In this document: in pieces, positions 1 to 7,402 of the stretch
Layout of the letters: the number at the start of each line of letters is the position of its first letter
Numbering within the stretch: position 1 is the first letter of the stretch
Source: Peptostreptococcus anaerobius VPI 4330 = DSM 2949
Lineage (GTDB): Bacteria > Bacillota > Clostridia > Peptostreptococcales > Peptostreptococcaceae
NCBI RefSeq assembly: GCF_000381525.1
Contig: NZ_KB906615.1
Span: 1 to 52,932, forward strand
Length of the DNA: 52,932 nucleotides
Direction of reading: 5' to 3'
Program-made: the position numbers and the translations under genes
The notes under the pieces: generated by a model
Seen by the model: the letters and a program-made list of their open reading frames with translations, nothing else
What the model was told of the DNA's origin: nothing
Database searches by the model: none

Positions 1-263
1 GTAAAATGAAGAAAAATATGACAAAAATAGACGAACATCTTCGAAACCGTATGAGAATAGTCATCTGGAAACAGTGGAAAACCAGTGAGAAAAGGATGTG
101 GGGGTTAAAGAAACTTGGCGTACCCGAATGGATGGCAAGACAATCCGTAGGATTTGCAGACCATTATCAGGCGGTAGCAAAAACAGCCGGACTTCGCAAG
201 ATAACAAAAGAAATCCTCGCAAAGCGAGGACTCATTAGTTGTTTAGATTATTACATGAATTGA
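1..263 (+). CDS. ltrA: Group II intron reverse transcriptase/maturase, C-terminal fragment
   Basis: The reading frame is open to the left edge, so the ATG at 6 is probably internal and not a start. The visible residues match the C-terminal part of intron-encoded proteins: LRNRMRIVIWKQWKT, then LKKLGVP, and a closing GLISCLDYY just before the stop. That is the maturase (domain X) and following C-terminal region, which binds the intron RNA and helps splicing and retrohoming. The reverse transcriptase palm with YADD would lie outside the window. The stop codon overlaps the first bases of intron domain V, as is common in these elements. Confidence 0.85.
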   Translation, partial: KMKKNMTKIDEHLRNRMRIVIWKQWKTSEKRMWGLKKLGVPEWMARQSVGFADHYQAVAKTAGLRKITKEILAKRGLISCLDYYMN

Positions 264-329
264 ACCGCCGTATGCCGAACGGCACGTACGGTGGTGTGAG
301 AGGGAGGAGAAAGTCCTCCCTACTCGATT
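1..329 (+). mobile_element. Group II intron, 3' part (cut by window edge)
   Basis: This is the tail of a retrotransposing group II intron. It holds the C-terminus of the intron-encoded maturase followed by the catalytic RNA end. Domain V is the hairpin at about 262-296, with ACCGCC(G)T pairing to ACGGTGGT around a short inner stem closed by a GAAC-type loop. Domain VI is the next hairpin at about 302-319 (GGGAGGA / TCCTCCC), followed by a TACTCGAT 3' end near 328, the usual bacterial group II ending. The 5' exon and most of the intron lie left of the window. The exact 3' splice point is uncertain by a few bases. Confidence 0.85.
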
Positions 330-436
330 TCTATAATTTAAAAGTCCAAAATGAAGTTGTAGAAGAGTATTTCAAAAATACAGCCTATTATTTTGAAAAA
401 CTTTCTCGTAAGTGTAACATATGTATTGACAACTAA
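330..436 (+). other. Possible 3' exon: C-terminal end of an interrupted gene
   Basis: Directly after the intron end an open frame continues to a TAA at 434-436. It has codon use like its neighbours and a plausible protein end (residues NEVVEEYFKNTAYYFEKL, then SRKCNICIDN). If the intron sits inside a gene, this would be the last ~30 residues of that gene. I do not recognise the protein. It could also be a chance open frame, because some intron classes insert outside genes. Confidence 0.3.
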
Positions 437-467
437 GAACACTTAAAATCCTTTAATATTCATTTTG

Positions 468-497
468 TAGACAGTAGACCTTGATTTGTGGTATAAT
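468..497 (+). promoter_or_regulatory. SigA-type promoter for the lipoprotein gene
   Basis: A -35 of TAGACA (468-473), an 18-bp spacer and a perfect TATAAT (492-497) lie about 37 bp before the start codon. A strong AGGAGGTGG ribosome site follows at 522-530. Confidence 0.7.
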
Positions 498-533
498 TAA
501 TCTTATTAAGTATCCTTTTATAGGAGGTGGATT

Positions 534-1250
534 ATGAAGAAGAGATTGTTAACCATAGTAGTTTTGATCAGTATGATCTCATTGAGCGGTTGTGGTTTTA
601 GCGAATCTGGTGAGTTGATGAGTGATGCCAGAAAGTTTATAGAAGAGGGACAATATGACAAGGCAATGTCTAATCTATCTAAGGTAATATCAGAAGATGA
701 GTCCAACACAGAGGCTAGGGGAATGTATTATCAGGCCCTTAAGTTAAAGAAGGCAGTTATACATGATAGTAGAAAAAATTATGATTTGGAAATAAAGGAG
801 CTAAATGACTTATTGAACGACGATAGTGGTTCAGCCAAGGTAAGAACACAGGCTGAGACTATGCTCGAAAAGGCTCAAAAAGCATACGCCAACCAAAAAA
901 AGGCGTCAATAACAAGAAAAGAAAACGCCAAGAAGTCTGCAGAAGAGAATAAAAATAGGTATGCGTCTAGTTCTACGTATTCTAGTAAGTATGGCAATTA
1001 TTTTAGAAATAAAACTAATACATCAACTAATGATGGAACAGCAAGCAGTGGTAATTATGGTAGATCAAGCCAGTCAAGTCAATCAAATAATTATGGTACA
1101 TCAAGTCAAAATAGGTATGGCACACAGTCAAACCTAAGCGGCAACAATAGTGGCTATGTAAATCAGTCTGGTAGTCATACTGGAACTACTCAGGGCAGTG
1201 GTTCAGCAGGGACTGGTTCTGGAACTGTTCAGTCAGGTAATGGATATTAA
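534..1250 (+). CDS. Lipoprotein with TPR-like region and low-complexity tail
   Basis: A signal peptide of about 16 residues ends in the lipobox LSGC (Cys20), so the protein should be lipidated and held on the outer face of the membrane. Residues ~25-125 are helical and charged and look like one or two TPR-type repeats (EEGQYDKAMSNLSKVI, then an ALKLKKA segment). The last ~100 residues are low complexity, rich in Ser, Gly, Asn, Gln and Tyr (repeated NYG/RYG/SSQ), resembling a flexible wall-spanning segment. Function is unknown. The gene has its own promoter and terminator and so is probably monocistronic. Confidence 0.8.
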   Translation: MKKRLLTIVVLISMISLSGCGFSESGELMSDARKFIEEGQYDKAMSNLSKVISEDESNTEARGMYYQALKLKKAVIHDSRKNYDLEIKELNDLLNDDSGSAKVRTQAETMLEKAQKAYANQKKASITRKENAKKSAEENKNRYASSSTYSSKYGNYFRNKTNTSTNDGTASSGNYGRSSQSSQSNNYGTSSQNRYGTQSNLSGNNSGYVNQSGSHTGTTQGSGSAGTGSGTVQSGNGY

Positions 1251-1273
1251 GTAATAAAATCTTAAATTGTTAA

Positions 1274-1306
1274 AATAAGGTTGGCTTTTAGCCAACCTTA
1301 TTTTAC
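1274..1306 (+). terminator. Rho-independent terminator
   Basis: Perfect 12-bp stem AATAAGGTTGGC / GCCAACCTTATT with a 5-nt loop and a short T-run, just after the lipoprotein gene. Confidence 0.85.
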
Positions 1307-1364
1307 GAAAATATAGAAGAGTAGCCGTCTGTAGCTTGTTAATTTAGAAAGTAAAGGTGGAATA

Positions 1365-2081
1365 ATGAGGATAAATAAGTTTATTGCAGCGAGCGGTGTT
1401 GCATCAAGGAGAAAGGCTGAAACCCTGATTTTGGAGGGCAGAATAAGGGTAAATAATAAAGTAATAAAAGAATTGTCTTACCAAGTAGATGAAGACCTTG
1501 ACCAAGTTACTTTTGACAATAAGCCTATAAGCGTTAAGGATGAAAAGTTAGTATACATAATGCTCAACAAGCCTGAAGGATATATAACGTCTGTAAAGGA
1601 CCAGTTTGATAGGCCTAGTGTAAGTGACCTTACAAGTGATATTAAAGAGAGGATATATCCTGTTGGTAGATTGGACTATGAGACAAGCGGTCTACTACTT
1701 ATGACCAATGATGGAGACCTAACATACAAGATTACCCATCCAAAGCACGAGATGAATAAGATCTATATAGCATCTGTTAGGGGCATTATTACTGAAGAAG
1801 AAAAGTATGCATTTGAGAATGGCCTAAAAATAGAAGACTATATAACAGCAAAGGCTAATTTGAAGATACTTAAGACAGACACAAATAAGAACTATTCTGT
1901 ATGCAAGGTGACAATTCATGAGGGCAAAAATCGTCAGGTAAGAAAGATGTTTCAGGCCATAAATCACCCTACAATGAACCTTAAAAGAGTTCAAGTTGGA
2001 AAGATTAACATTGGTGATTTAGAGCTTGGAAAGTATAGAAAATTGACAAAAGAAGAGATTGAGTATTTGAAAAAAATATAG
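1365..2081 (+). CDS. rluB: RluB/RsuA-family 16S/23S rRNA pseudouridine synthase
   Basis: At 238 residues it has the usual length of the RluB/RsuA family. An N-terminal S4 RNA-binding domain (residues ~1-60, RINKFIAASGVASRRKAETL) is followed by the catalytic domain with the GRLDYETSGLLLMTNDGDL block. The Asp in GRLD is the family's catalytic residue. A later EGKNRQVRKMF motif is also characteristic. Such enzymes convert a specific uridine in ribosomal RNA to pseudouridine in the cytoplasm. RluB (23S) fits better than RsuA from similarity to Bacillus RluB, but the exact target cannot be read from sequence. An AAAGGTGG ribosome site supports the ATG at 1365. Confidence 0.88.
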   Translation: MRINKFIAASGVASRRKAETLILEGRIRVNNKVIKELSYQVDEDLDQVTFDNKPISVKDEKLVYIMLNKPEGYITSVKDQFDRPSVSDLTSDIKERIYPVGRLDYETSGLLLMTNDGDLTYKITHPKHEMNKIYIASVRGIITEEEKYAFENGLKIEDYITAKANLKILKTDTNKNYSVCKVTIHEGKNRQVRKMFQAINHPTMNLKRVQVGKINIGDLELGKYRKLTKEEIEYLKKI

Positions 2082-2103
2082 GTTTTAATTGCAATTCAAT
2101 TGA

Positions 2104-2132
2104 TTGAAAAATGCCTATTTATGTTGTATAAT
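2104..2132 (+). promoter_or_regulatory. SigA-type promoter for the RpiR regulator
   Basis: TTGAAA (2104-2109), a 17-bp spacer and TATAAT (2127-2132), about 40 bp before the chosen start codon. Confidence 0.75.
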
Positions 2133-2171
2133 ATTTAATGTAGATAATGAATTTTAATGGGGAGTGTAAAC

Positions 2172-3065
2172 ATGGATAACAGATATGATACATACACTGA
2201 TGATGTTGAAAAAAAAGAAAACAGTTTAATGTCCTTGATGAAAGATAGGTACAAGACAATGAGTAAGGGGCAAAAGTTACTGGCCCAGTATACCCTTGAT
2301 AACTACCAGAAGGTTGCATTTATGACAGCTTCAAAGCTGGGAGAAACAGTAGGTGTCAGCGAGTCTACCGTAGTTAGATTTGCGAATGCATTGGGCTTTA
2401 GCGGTTATCCTAAGTTTCAGGATGCACTCCAGGAACTAATTAAAACTAAGCTTACAACTGTTCAAAGAGTGGAAATGGCCAACAATGACTACTCAAATAA
2501 TAGTATGATACTGGAGAACGTGTTGAAAGACGATATAGAGAATATAAAGCAGACTATGGATTCTCTTAGGCAGGAATCATATGAGGATGCTGTAGATACA
2601 ATATTATCTGCGAGAAAGCTATATATTATGGGACTTAGGAGTTCTATCTATGTTGCCAAGTACCTAGGCTATTATTTAAATTATATCCTAGATAATGTAG
2701 TTATAATTAGGATGGATATGGGTGAGCCGGTTGAACAGATGATTAAACTTTCGTCTGAAGATGTATTGATTTCAATCAGTTTTCCTAGGTATTCAAAGAA
2801 GAACCAGCAAGTTGTAAGATTTGCTAAAGAAAGAGGGGCAAAGGTAATAGCCATTACCGATACAATAAATGCTCCAATTGCCAAGGTAGCAGACGTTGTT
2901 GTTACAGTTAAAAACAACATGGTATCCTTTATAGACTCATTGGTTCCAGCATTTTCTGTTGCAAACGCCATAGTAGTTGGTGTAGCAATGAAGGAAAAAG
3001 AAGATATAAAGGCTTATTTCAAAGAGTTGGAAAAAGTTTGGGAAAAATTTGAAATATATGAATAA
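2172..3065 (+). CDS. MurR/RpiR-family transcriptional regulator
   Basis: 297 residues. The N-terminal helix-turn-helix of the RpiR type (residues ~20-95) includes the recognition block TASKLGETVGVSESTVVRFA. The C-terminal SIS sugar-phosphate-binding domain (residues ~125-270) contains ISFPRYSKKNQQVVRFAKERGAKVIAITD. Members sense phosphorylated sugars and usually repress sugar-use genes. No sugar operon is adjacent, so the target is unknown and may be elsewhere. The ATG at 2172 was chosen over the in-frame ATG at 2157 because GGGGAG (2159-2164) stands 7 nt before it, whereas the upstream ATG would overlap that site. It has its own promoter and terminator. Confidence 0.88.
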   Translation: MDNRYDTYTDDVEKKENSLMSLMKDRYKTMSKGQKLLAQYTLDNYQKVAFMTASKLGETVGVSESTVVRFANALGFSGYPKFQDALQELIKTKLTTVQRVEMANNDYSNNSMILENVLKDDIENIKQTMDSLRQESYEDAVDTILSARKLYIMGLRSSIYVAKYLGYYLNYILDNVVIIRMDMGEPVEQMIKLSSEDVLISISFPRYSKKNQQVVRFAKERGAKVIAITDTINAPIAKVADVVVTVKNNMVSFIDSLVPAFSVANAIVVGVAMKEKEDIKAYFKELEKVWEKFEIYE

Positions 3066-3071
3066 GGATTC

Positions 3072-3107
3072 AATAACCCAATATGTAGTGTATTGGGTTA
3101 TTTTATA
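3072..3107 (+). terminator. Rho-independent terminator
   Basis: 12-bp stem AATAACCCAATA / TATTGGGTTATT with a 7-nt loop, followed by TTTATACTT, directly after the RpiR gene. Confidence 0.85.
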
Positions 3108-3150
3108 CTTAAAATTTTGATTAGTTAATTAGGTTATTAGGAGGATATAA

Positions 3151-3795
3151 ATGAACACATATTATTTAGTTAGACATGGTCAGACTGAATGGAATACTCA
3201 GGGAAGGACTCAGGGGCATGGTAACTCACCACTTACTGATCTTGGAGTAAAGCAGGCTGAAAATCTTGCAAAGGCGATAAAGAAGTACCCAATTGACCTT
3301 ATATATTGTAGTGATCTTGGTAGGGCTGTTCAGACAGCAGAGATTGTAGGTCAAAATCTTGGGATAGATGTTAAACCTACAAGCAAGTTAAGAGAGATGG
3401 GATTTGGTATATGGGAAGGCATGAAGTTAACAGATATTGAGGCAGAGTATGCGGATATGTTCGCCATATGGAGAAACCAACCAGACAAGTTGATGGTTCC
3501 AGGCGGGGAGATGCTTAAGGATATAAAGAAAAGACAGGATGACCTATTAGAAGAACTAAATACTAAGTACCAGAACAAGCATATACTACTAGTATCTCAT
3601 TCTGTTACAGTTAGGGTGATGCTACTTAGTATGTTGGACTCAGATATATCTAATATATACAGGATCAAGCAGGATAACACAGCAATTAACATTGTAGAAT
3701 ATAAAGACTATGGTCCAGTAATCAAAAAAATAAACGATACATCCCACCTAGTGACAGGTGATGACGTAAACCAAGTAAAGTCTGCCTTGGAGTAA
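3151..3795 (+). CDS. Histidine phosphatase family protein (GpmB/CobC-like)
   Basis: 214 residues. The N-terminal LVRHGQTEWN is the phosphohistidine motif RHG(Q/E)T of the phosphoglycerate mutase/histidine phosphatase superfamily. The second catalytic His lies in LLVSHSVTVR (residue ~149). GFGIWEGM with an acidic residue completes the active site. These enzymes hydrolyse phosphate esters or, less often, isomerise phosphoglycerate. The substrate cannot be assigned here. The next gene starts 5 bp downstream with its ribosome site inside the end of this gene, so the two are translationally close. Confidence 0.85.
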   Translation: MNTYYLVRHGQTEWNTQGRTQGHGNSPLTDLGVKQAENLAKAIKKYPIDLIYCSDLGRAVQTAEIVGQNLGIDVKPTSKLREMGFGIWEGMKLTDIEAEYADMFAIWRNQPDKLMVPGGEMLKDIKKRQDDLLEELNTKYQNKHILLVSHSVTVRVMLLSMLDSDISNIYRIKQDNTAINIVEYKDYGPVIKKINDTSHLVTGDDVNQVKSALE

Positions 3796-3800
3796 TTTAA

Positions 3801-5204
3801 ATGCAAGAGTTTAAGAAAGAAAAGAAGATATATGATATACTTATAGTAGGTGGTGGACCTAGTGGGATTATGGCCGCTTTGTCGGCTAGAAAAGTGTCCA
3901 AAGACCTGTCTATAGGTATTTTGGACTCAAATACAAGTTTGGGTAAAAAATTAAAGCTTACGGGTGGTGGTAGGTGTAACTTTACCAATAACGAATATAT
4001 AGGAGACTTTTTTGATAAGATAGTTACAAATGATAAGTTCCTATATTCAGCCCTGTATTCATTCACCAATGAAGACCTAAAAGATCTTGTAATATCTTTA
4101 GGACTAGACTATATAGTTGAAGAGGATAACTACAATAAGGTCTATATTGGCTCAGGTAGGTCTGAGGATTTTATAGTTGCTTTGACCGACAAACTTATAG
4201 ACTCAGATGTGGCTATTTACTATAACAAGAAGATATTGGATATCCAAAGAATAAAACTAGGAGACAAGACTCAAAATACATTGGTAGATAATCCAACAGA
4301 TAAGTTGGAGGATATCAAAAGTGACTTTCAAAATACTTGCTACTTTTTGCAGGCATCTAATGGCCAGGTATTTTACTCTAGATCTGTAATACTTGCGAGT
4401 GGTGGCAAGTCCTTTAAAAACACAGGTTCTGATGGTTCCGTTCTAGATATTCTCTCAGATATGGGCTACGATATAATTGATCCAAGACCAGGTCTTGTTC
4501 CTATCAACCTAAGAGAGTCGTGGTTTACATCCATGGCTGGTATATCATTTAAGAATGCAGTACTGGAGTTTGACTTTGGATATTGTAAGGTCAAAAATAA
4601 ATCCAAACACTCAAGGTCAAGAAGTATCTGTGGAGATATAATAATCACCCATGAGGGCATTGGGGGTCCGGCAAGTCTTAAGATGTCTTCTCTTATAAAT
4701 AGACTAGATTTTAAAGATGAAAACATTATGAAGTTAGATTTGATGGGGGATATACCTAGTCAGGACCTATACCAGAAGATCCTATTAAGTCCAAAGCAAG
4801 TGCTTGCTACAGTCCTTAGAAGATACTTGCCTAAAAGATATGTAGCTAAAGTTATAGATGAATTAGATGAAAAATATCCTGATCTTAAATTTAATTTCAA
4901 GAAGGATAAACTAGCCAATATGTCAAAAAAGGACTTTGAATATGTCCTTTTATATACAAAGAATATTCACCTAAGGGTAGACGGTATCATGGGAATTGAA
5001 GCTGCTACAATTACATCGGGTGGCGTGTCTGTAAAGAATGTAAATCCATCTACAATGGAGTCTAAAATAGACAAGGGGATATACTTTGCAGGAGAAATGC
5101 TAGATGTTGATGCCTTCACTGGTGGATACAATCTACAAATAGCCTTTTCTACAGGTTATTTAGCTGGTATTAGTGCAGCAGAGAATTTACAAAGCGATAA
5201 ATAA
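3801..5204 (+). CDS. BaiN/HI0933-family NAD(P)/FAD-dependent oxidoreductase
   Basis: 467 residues, somewhat longer than the common ~410. The N-terminal Rossmann dinucleotide motif is IVGGGPSGIMAALSA. It is followed by the family signature LKLTGGGRCNFTN and the C-terminal FAGEMLDVDAFTGGYNLQIA block that contacts FAD. This YhiN/BaiN-type flavoprotein family is widespread; one member acts in bile-acid dehydroxylation, but most have no known substrate. An insert around residues 145-190 (LGDKTQNTLVDNPTDKLED) may explain the extra length. GGAG in the end of the preceding gene serves as ribosome site. It is probably cotranscribed with the phosphatase and followed by cmk. Confidence 0.85.
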   Translation: MQEFKKEKKIYDILIVGGGPSGIMAALSARKVSKDLSIGILDSNTSLGKKLKLTGGGRCNFTNNEYIGDFFDKIVTNDKFLYSALYSFTNEDLKDLVISLGLDYIVEEDNYNKVYIGSGRSEDFIVALTDKLIDSDVAIYYNKKILDIQRIKLGDKTQNTLVDNPTDKLEDIKSDFQNTCYFLQASNGQVFYSRSVILASGGKSFKNTGSDGSVLDILSDMGYDIIDPRPGLVPINLRESWFTSMAGISFKNAVLEFDFGYCKVKNKSKHSRSRSICGDIIITHEGIGGPASLKMSSLINRLDFKDENIMKLDLMGDIPSQDLYQKILLSPKQVLATVLRRYLPKRYVAKVIDELDEKYPDLKFNFKKDKLANMSKKDFEYVLLYTKNIHLRVDGIMGIEAATITSGGVSVKNVNPSTMESKIDKGIYFAGEMLDVDAFTGGYNLQIAFSTGYLAGISAAENLQSDK

Positions 5205-5233
5205 GCAAAAATAAAGCTAGGGGGTATAATATT

Positions 5234-5896
5234 ATGACTAACATCATAATTGCTATAGACGGACCTGCTGGAGCAGGCAAGAGCACCATTTCAAAATTGG
5301 TAGCGACTAAGTTGGGGATTAACTATATAGACACAGGTGCTATGTATAGGGCCCTAACTCTTAAGTGTATTGAAAATAATATAGATACAGAAAATGAGAC
5401 AGATGTTGTTGCAATGTCAAATCAGTCTGATATTAACTTTGAAAATAACACAATCTATCTTGACGGAAAAGATGTATCAGCCTTGATTAGATCACAAATT
5501 ATCAATAAAAATGTGTCTAATGTAGCCAAAATTAAAGATGTAAGACTTAAAATGGTTGAAATACAAAGGATGCTAGGTTCAGACAAGGATGTAATACTAG
5601 ATGGAAGAGATGTAGGTACTCATATTTTCCCAAATACAAAATTCAAGTTTTTCTTGAATGCTAGTCCTGAGGAAAGGGGCAAAAGAAGGTATGAAGAAAT
5701 GGTTTCAAAGGGAGAAAATGTGGTATTAGAAGATATTATAGAGGATGTAAAGAGAAGGGATAGCATAGATTCAAAAAGAGAATTTGCACCTCTAATAAAG
5801 GCTGATGATGCAATTGAGATAGACTCTACTAATATGTCTATACAAGAGGTTGTGGACTGTATTGTCAGTATAGTAAATAAGAACAGGCAGGTATAG
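5234..5896 (+). CDS. cmk: Cytidylate kinase
   Basis: 220 residues, the normal length. The N-terminal P-loop is AIDGPAGAGKST, followed by the characteristic IDTGAMYRALTL. Other family blocks are VILDGRDVGT, FFLNASPEERGKRRYEE (LID region) and VKRRDSIDSKRE. It phosphorylates CMP and dCMP to the diphosphates for nucleic-acid and phospholipid precursor synthesis. The plsC-type gene starts one base after its stop codon, and ispH follows. The cmk-plsC-ispH order is a common Clostridia arrangement. Confidence 0.95.
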   Translation: MTNIIIAIDGPAGAGKSTISKLVATKLGINYIDTGAMYRALTLKCIENNIDTENETDVVAMSNQSDINFENNTIYLDGKDVSALIRSQIINKNVSNVAKIKDVRLKMVEIQRMLGSDKDVILDGRDVGTHIFPNTKFKFFLNASPEERGKRRYEEMVSKGENVVLEDIIEDVKRRDSIDSKREFAPLIKADDAIEIDSTNMSIQEVVDCIVSIVNKNRQV

Positions 5897-5897
5897 G

Positions 5898-6503
5898 ATG
5901 AGATTATATAATTTTGTATGTTCCCTATTAAGGTTTTTAGTAGCTATATTATTTAGGTTTGAAGTAGTAGGAGCTGATAATATACCAGATGAAGGTAAAT
6001 ATATAATAGTATGCAACCACAAGAGTTGGATTGATCCTATTTTTATGATGGCTGCAGTAAGAAACAGAAGGATAATACCAGTAGCAAAAAAGGAACTATT
6101 TGATGTTCCAGTACTTAAGAACCTTTTAAATAAGATGGAAGTTATACCTATAGATAGGGCAAATCCTAGTATGTCCACTGTTAAGGCCATACTTAGCCAG
6201 ATAAAGCAAGAGAGAGTCTTAGGAATATTTCCAGAGGGTACAAGGGCAGCTAGAAATGAATTTTTGCCAGCCAAGCCTGGTGTTGCACTTTTTGCTATAA
6301 AGTCTAAGGCAGATATTATACCTATGTCTCTTGTCACAAGATATAGGGTATTTTCAAAGGTAAGAGTAGTTATAGGTGAACCTATAAGTATGGAAGAGTA
6401 CAGAAATAGGAAGGTGACAAAGGAGGAATACCCTCAGATAGCGCAAGCTATGATGGACGTGGTTGAAGTTAACTACGATTTAAATAAGGAAGGAATAATG
6501 TAG
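5898..6503 (+). CDS. plsC: 1-acyl-sn-glycerol-3-phosphate acyltransferase
   Basis: 201 residues. The acyltransferase motifs are in order: CNHKSWIDP (the HX4D catalytic pair, about residues 43-48), then IPIDRAN, then FPEGTRA, then the proline-containing block AIKSKADIIPMSLVT. A hydrophobic N-terminal segment (YNFVCSLLRFLVAILFRF) would seat it on the membrane. It adds the second acyl chain to lysophosphatidate to make phosphatidate. It is tightly coupled to cmk, whose stop lies one base upstream, which indicates an operon. Confidence 0.92.
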   Translation: MRLYNFVCSLLRFLVAILFRFEVVGADNIPDEGKYIIVCNHKSWIDPIFMMAAVRNRRIIPVAKKELFDVPVLKNLLNKMEVIPIDRANPSMSTVKAILSQIKQERVLGIFPEGTRAARNEFLPAKPGVALFAIKSKADIIPMSLVTRYRVFSKVRVVIGEPISMEEYRNRKVTKEEYPQIAQAMMDVVEVNYDLNKEGIM

Positions 6504-6539
6504 ATATAAGAATCTTGTATCTACGGCTGAGGATTAGAT

Positions 6540-7388
6540 ATGAAGAAAATATTGATAGCGGACGATGCTGGTTTCTGCTTTGGTGTAAAGAGGGCTATGA
6601 ACATAGCTTGGAATGAAGTGACGAGTGCTGAAAATGAAAAGATATATGCCCTAGGTCCATTGATACACAACAAGCAGGCAGTAGCTAAGTACGAAGAAAA
6701 TGGTCTGGTTACAGTTGACGAGATAGGTCAAATTGAAGACCAGAGTTCAAAGATGATAATAAGGTCGCATGGTGTGGCTAAGAAGATATATGATGAGGCA
6801 GAAGATCATGGTTTGGAAGTTGTAGATACTACTTGCCCATTTGTCAAAAAGATACACACACTTGCCAAGAAGGCTTATGATGAGGGCAAGCAGGTTATAA
6901 TACTTGGTGATGCCTCTCACCCTGAAATAATCGGTATAAACGGTTGGTGTCAAAACTCTGCCATAATATTTAAGACACTAGAACAATTTAAAGAAATTGA
7001 CCTAGACAAGTCCAAGGAATACCTAGTTGTTTCCCAGACTACTATGAACGAAAAAGAGTTTGAAAAAATCGTTGAATATATAGAAAAACTAGATATGAAT
7101 ATAAATATTGAGAATACTATTTGCTCTGCTACAAGAGTAAGACAGAATTCTGCAAGAAAGATTGCCAGTCAGGTAGATGCAATGGTTGTAATAGGTGGAA
7201 GACACAGTTCAAATACCCAAAAGTTAGTCAAGATATGTTCTGAGTCAGTTGATACCTATGCAGTTGAAACAAAGAAAGAGCTGGAAGGTGTAAGTTTTGA
7301 CACTTATGAAATCATAGGCGTCACAGCAGGTGCATCTACTCCGGATTGGATAATTGAAGAGGTTATTGATTACCTATCTAGTTTATAG
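6540..7388 (+). CDS. ispH: 4-hydroxy-3-methylbut-2-enyl diphosphate reductase
   Basis: 282 residues. The three cysteines that hold the [4Fe-4S] cluster are present: Cys13 (AGFCFGVKRA), Cys99 (TTCPFVKK) and Cys195 (TICSATRVRQ). The conserved SHGV, GDASHPE and TAGASTPDW motifs are also there. It performs the last step of the MEP pathway, giving isopentenyl and dimethylallyl diphosphate. Some Clostridia carry an S1-domain extension on IspH; this one ends normally. It is the third gene of the cmk-plsC-ispH cluster, followed 14 bp later by ftsH. Confidence 0.95.
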   Translation: MKKILIADDAGFCFGVKRAMNIAWNEVTSAENEKIYALGPLIHNKQAVAKYEENGLVTVDEIGQIEDQSSKMIIRSHGVAKKIYDEAEDHGLEVVDTTCPFVKKIHTLAKKAYDEGKQVIILGDASHPEIIGINGWCQNSAIIFKTLEQFKEIDLDKSKEYLVVSQTTMNEKEFEKIVEYIEKLDMNINIENTICSATRVRQNSARKIASQVDAMVVIGGRHSSNTQKLVKICSESVDTYAVETKKELEGVSFDTYEIIGVTAGASTPDWIIEEVIDYLSSL

Positions 7389-7402
7389 TTGGGAGGTATA
7401 AA

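Noticed and set aside
3797-4069. 90-codon - strand ORF within the BaiN-type gene
   Set aside because: Antisense shadow of a well-supported flavoprotein.
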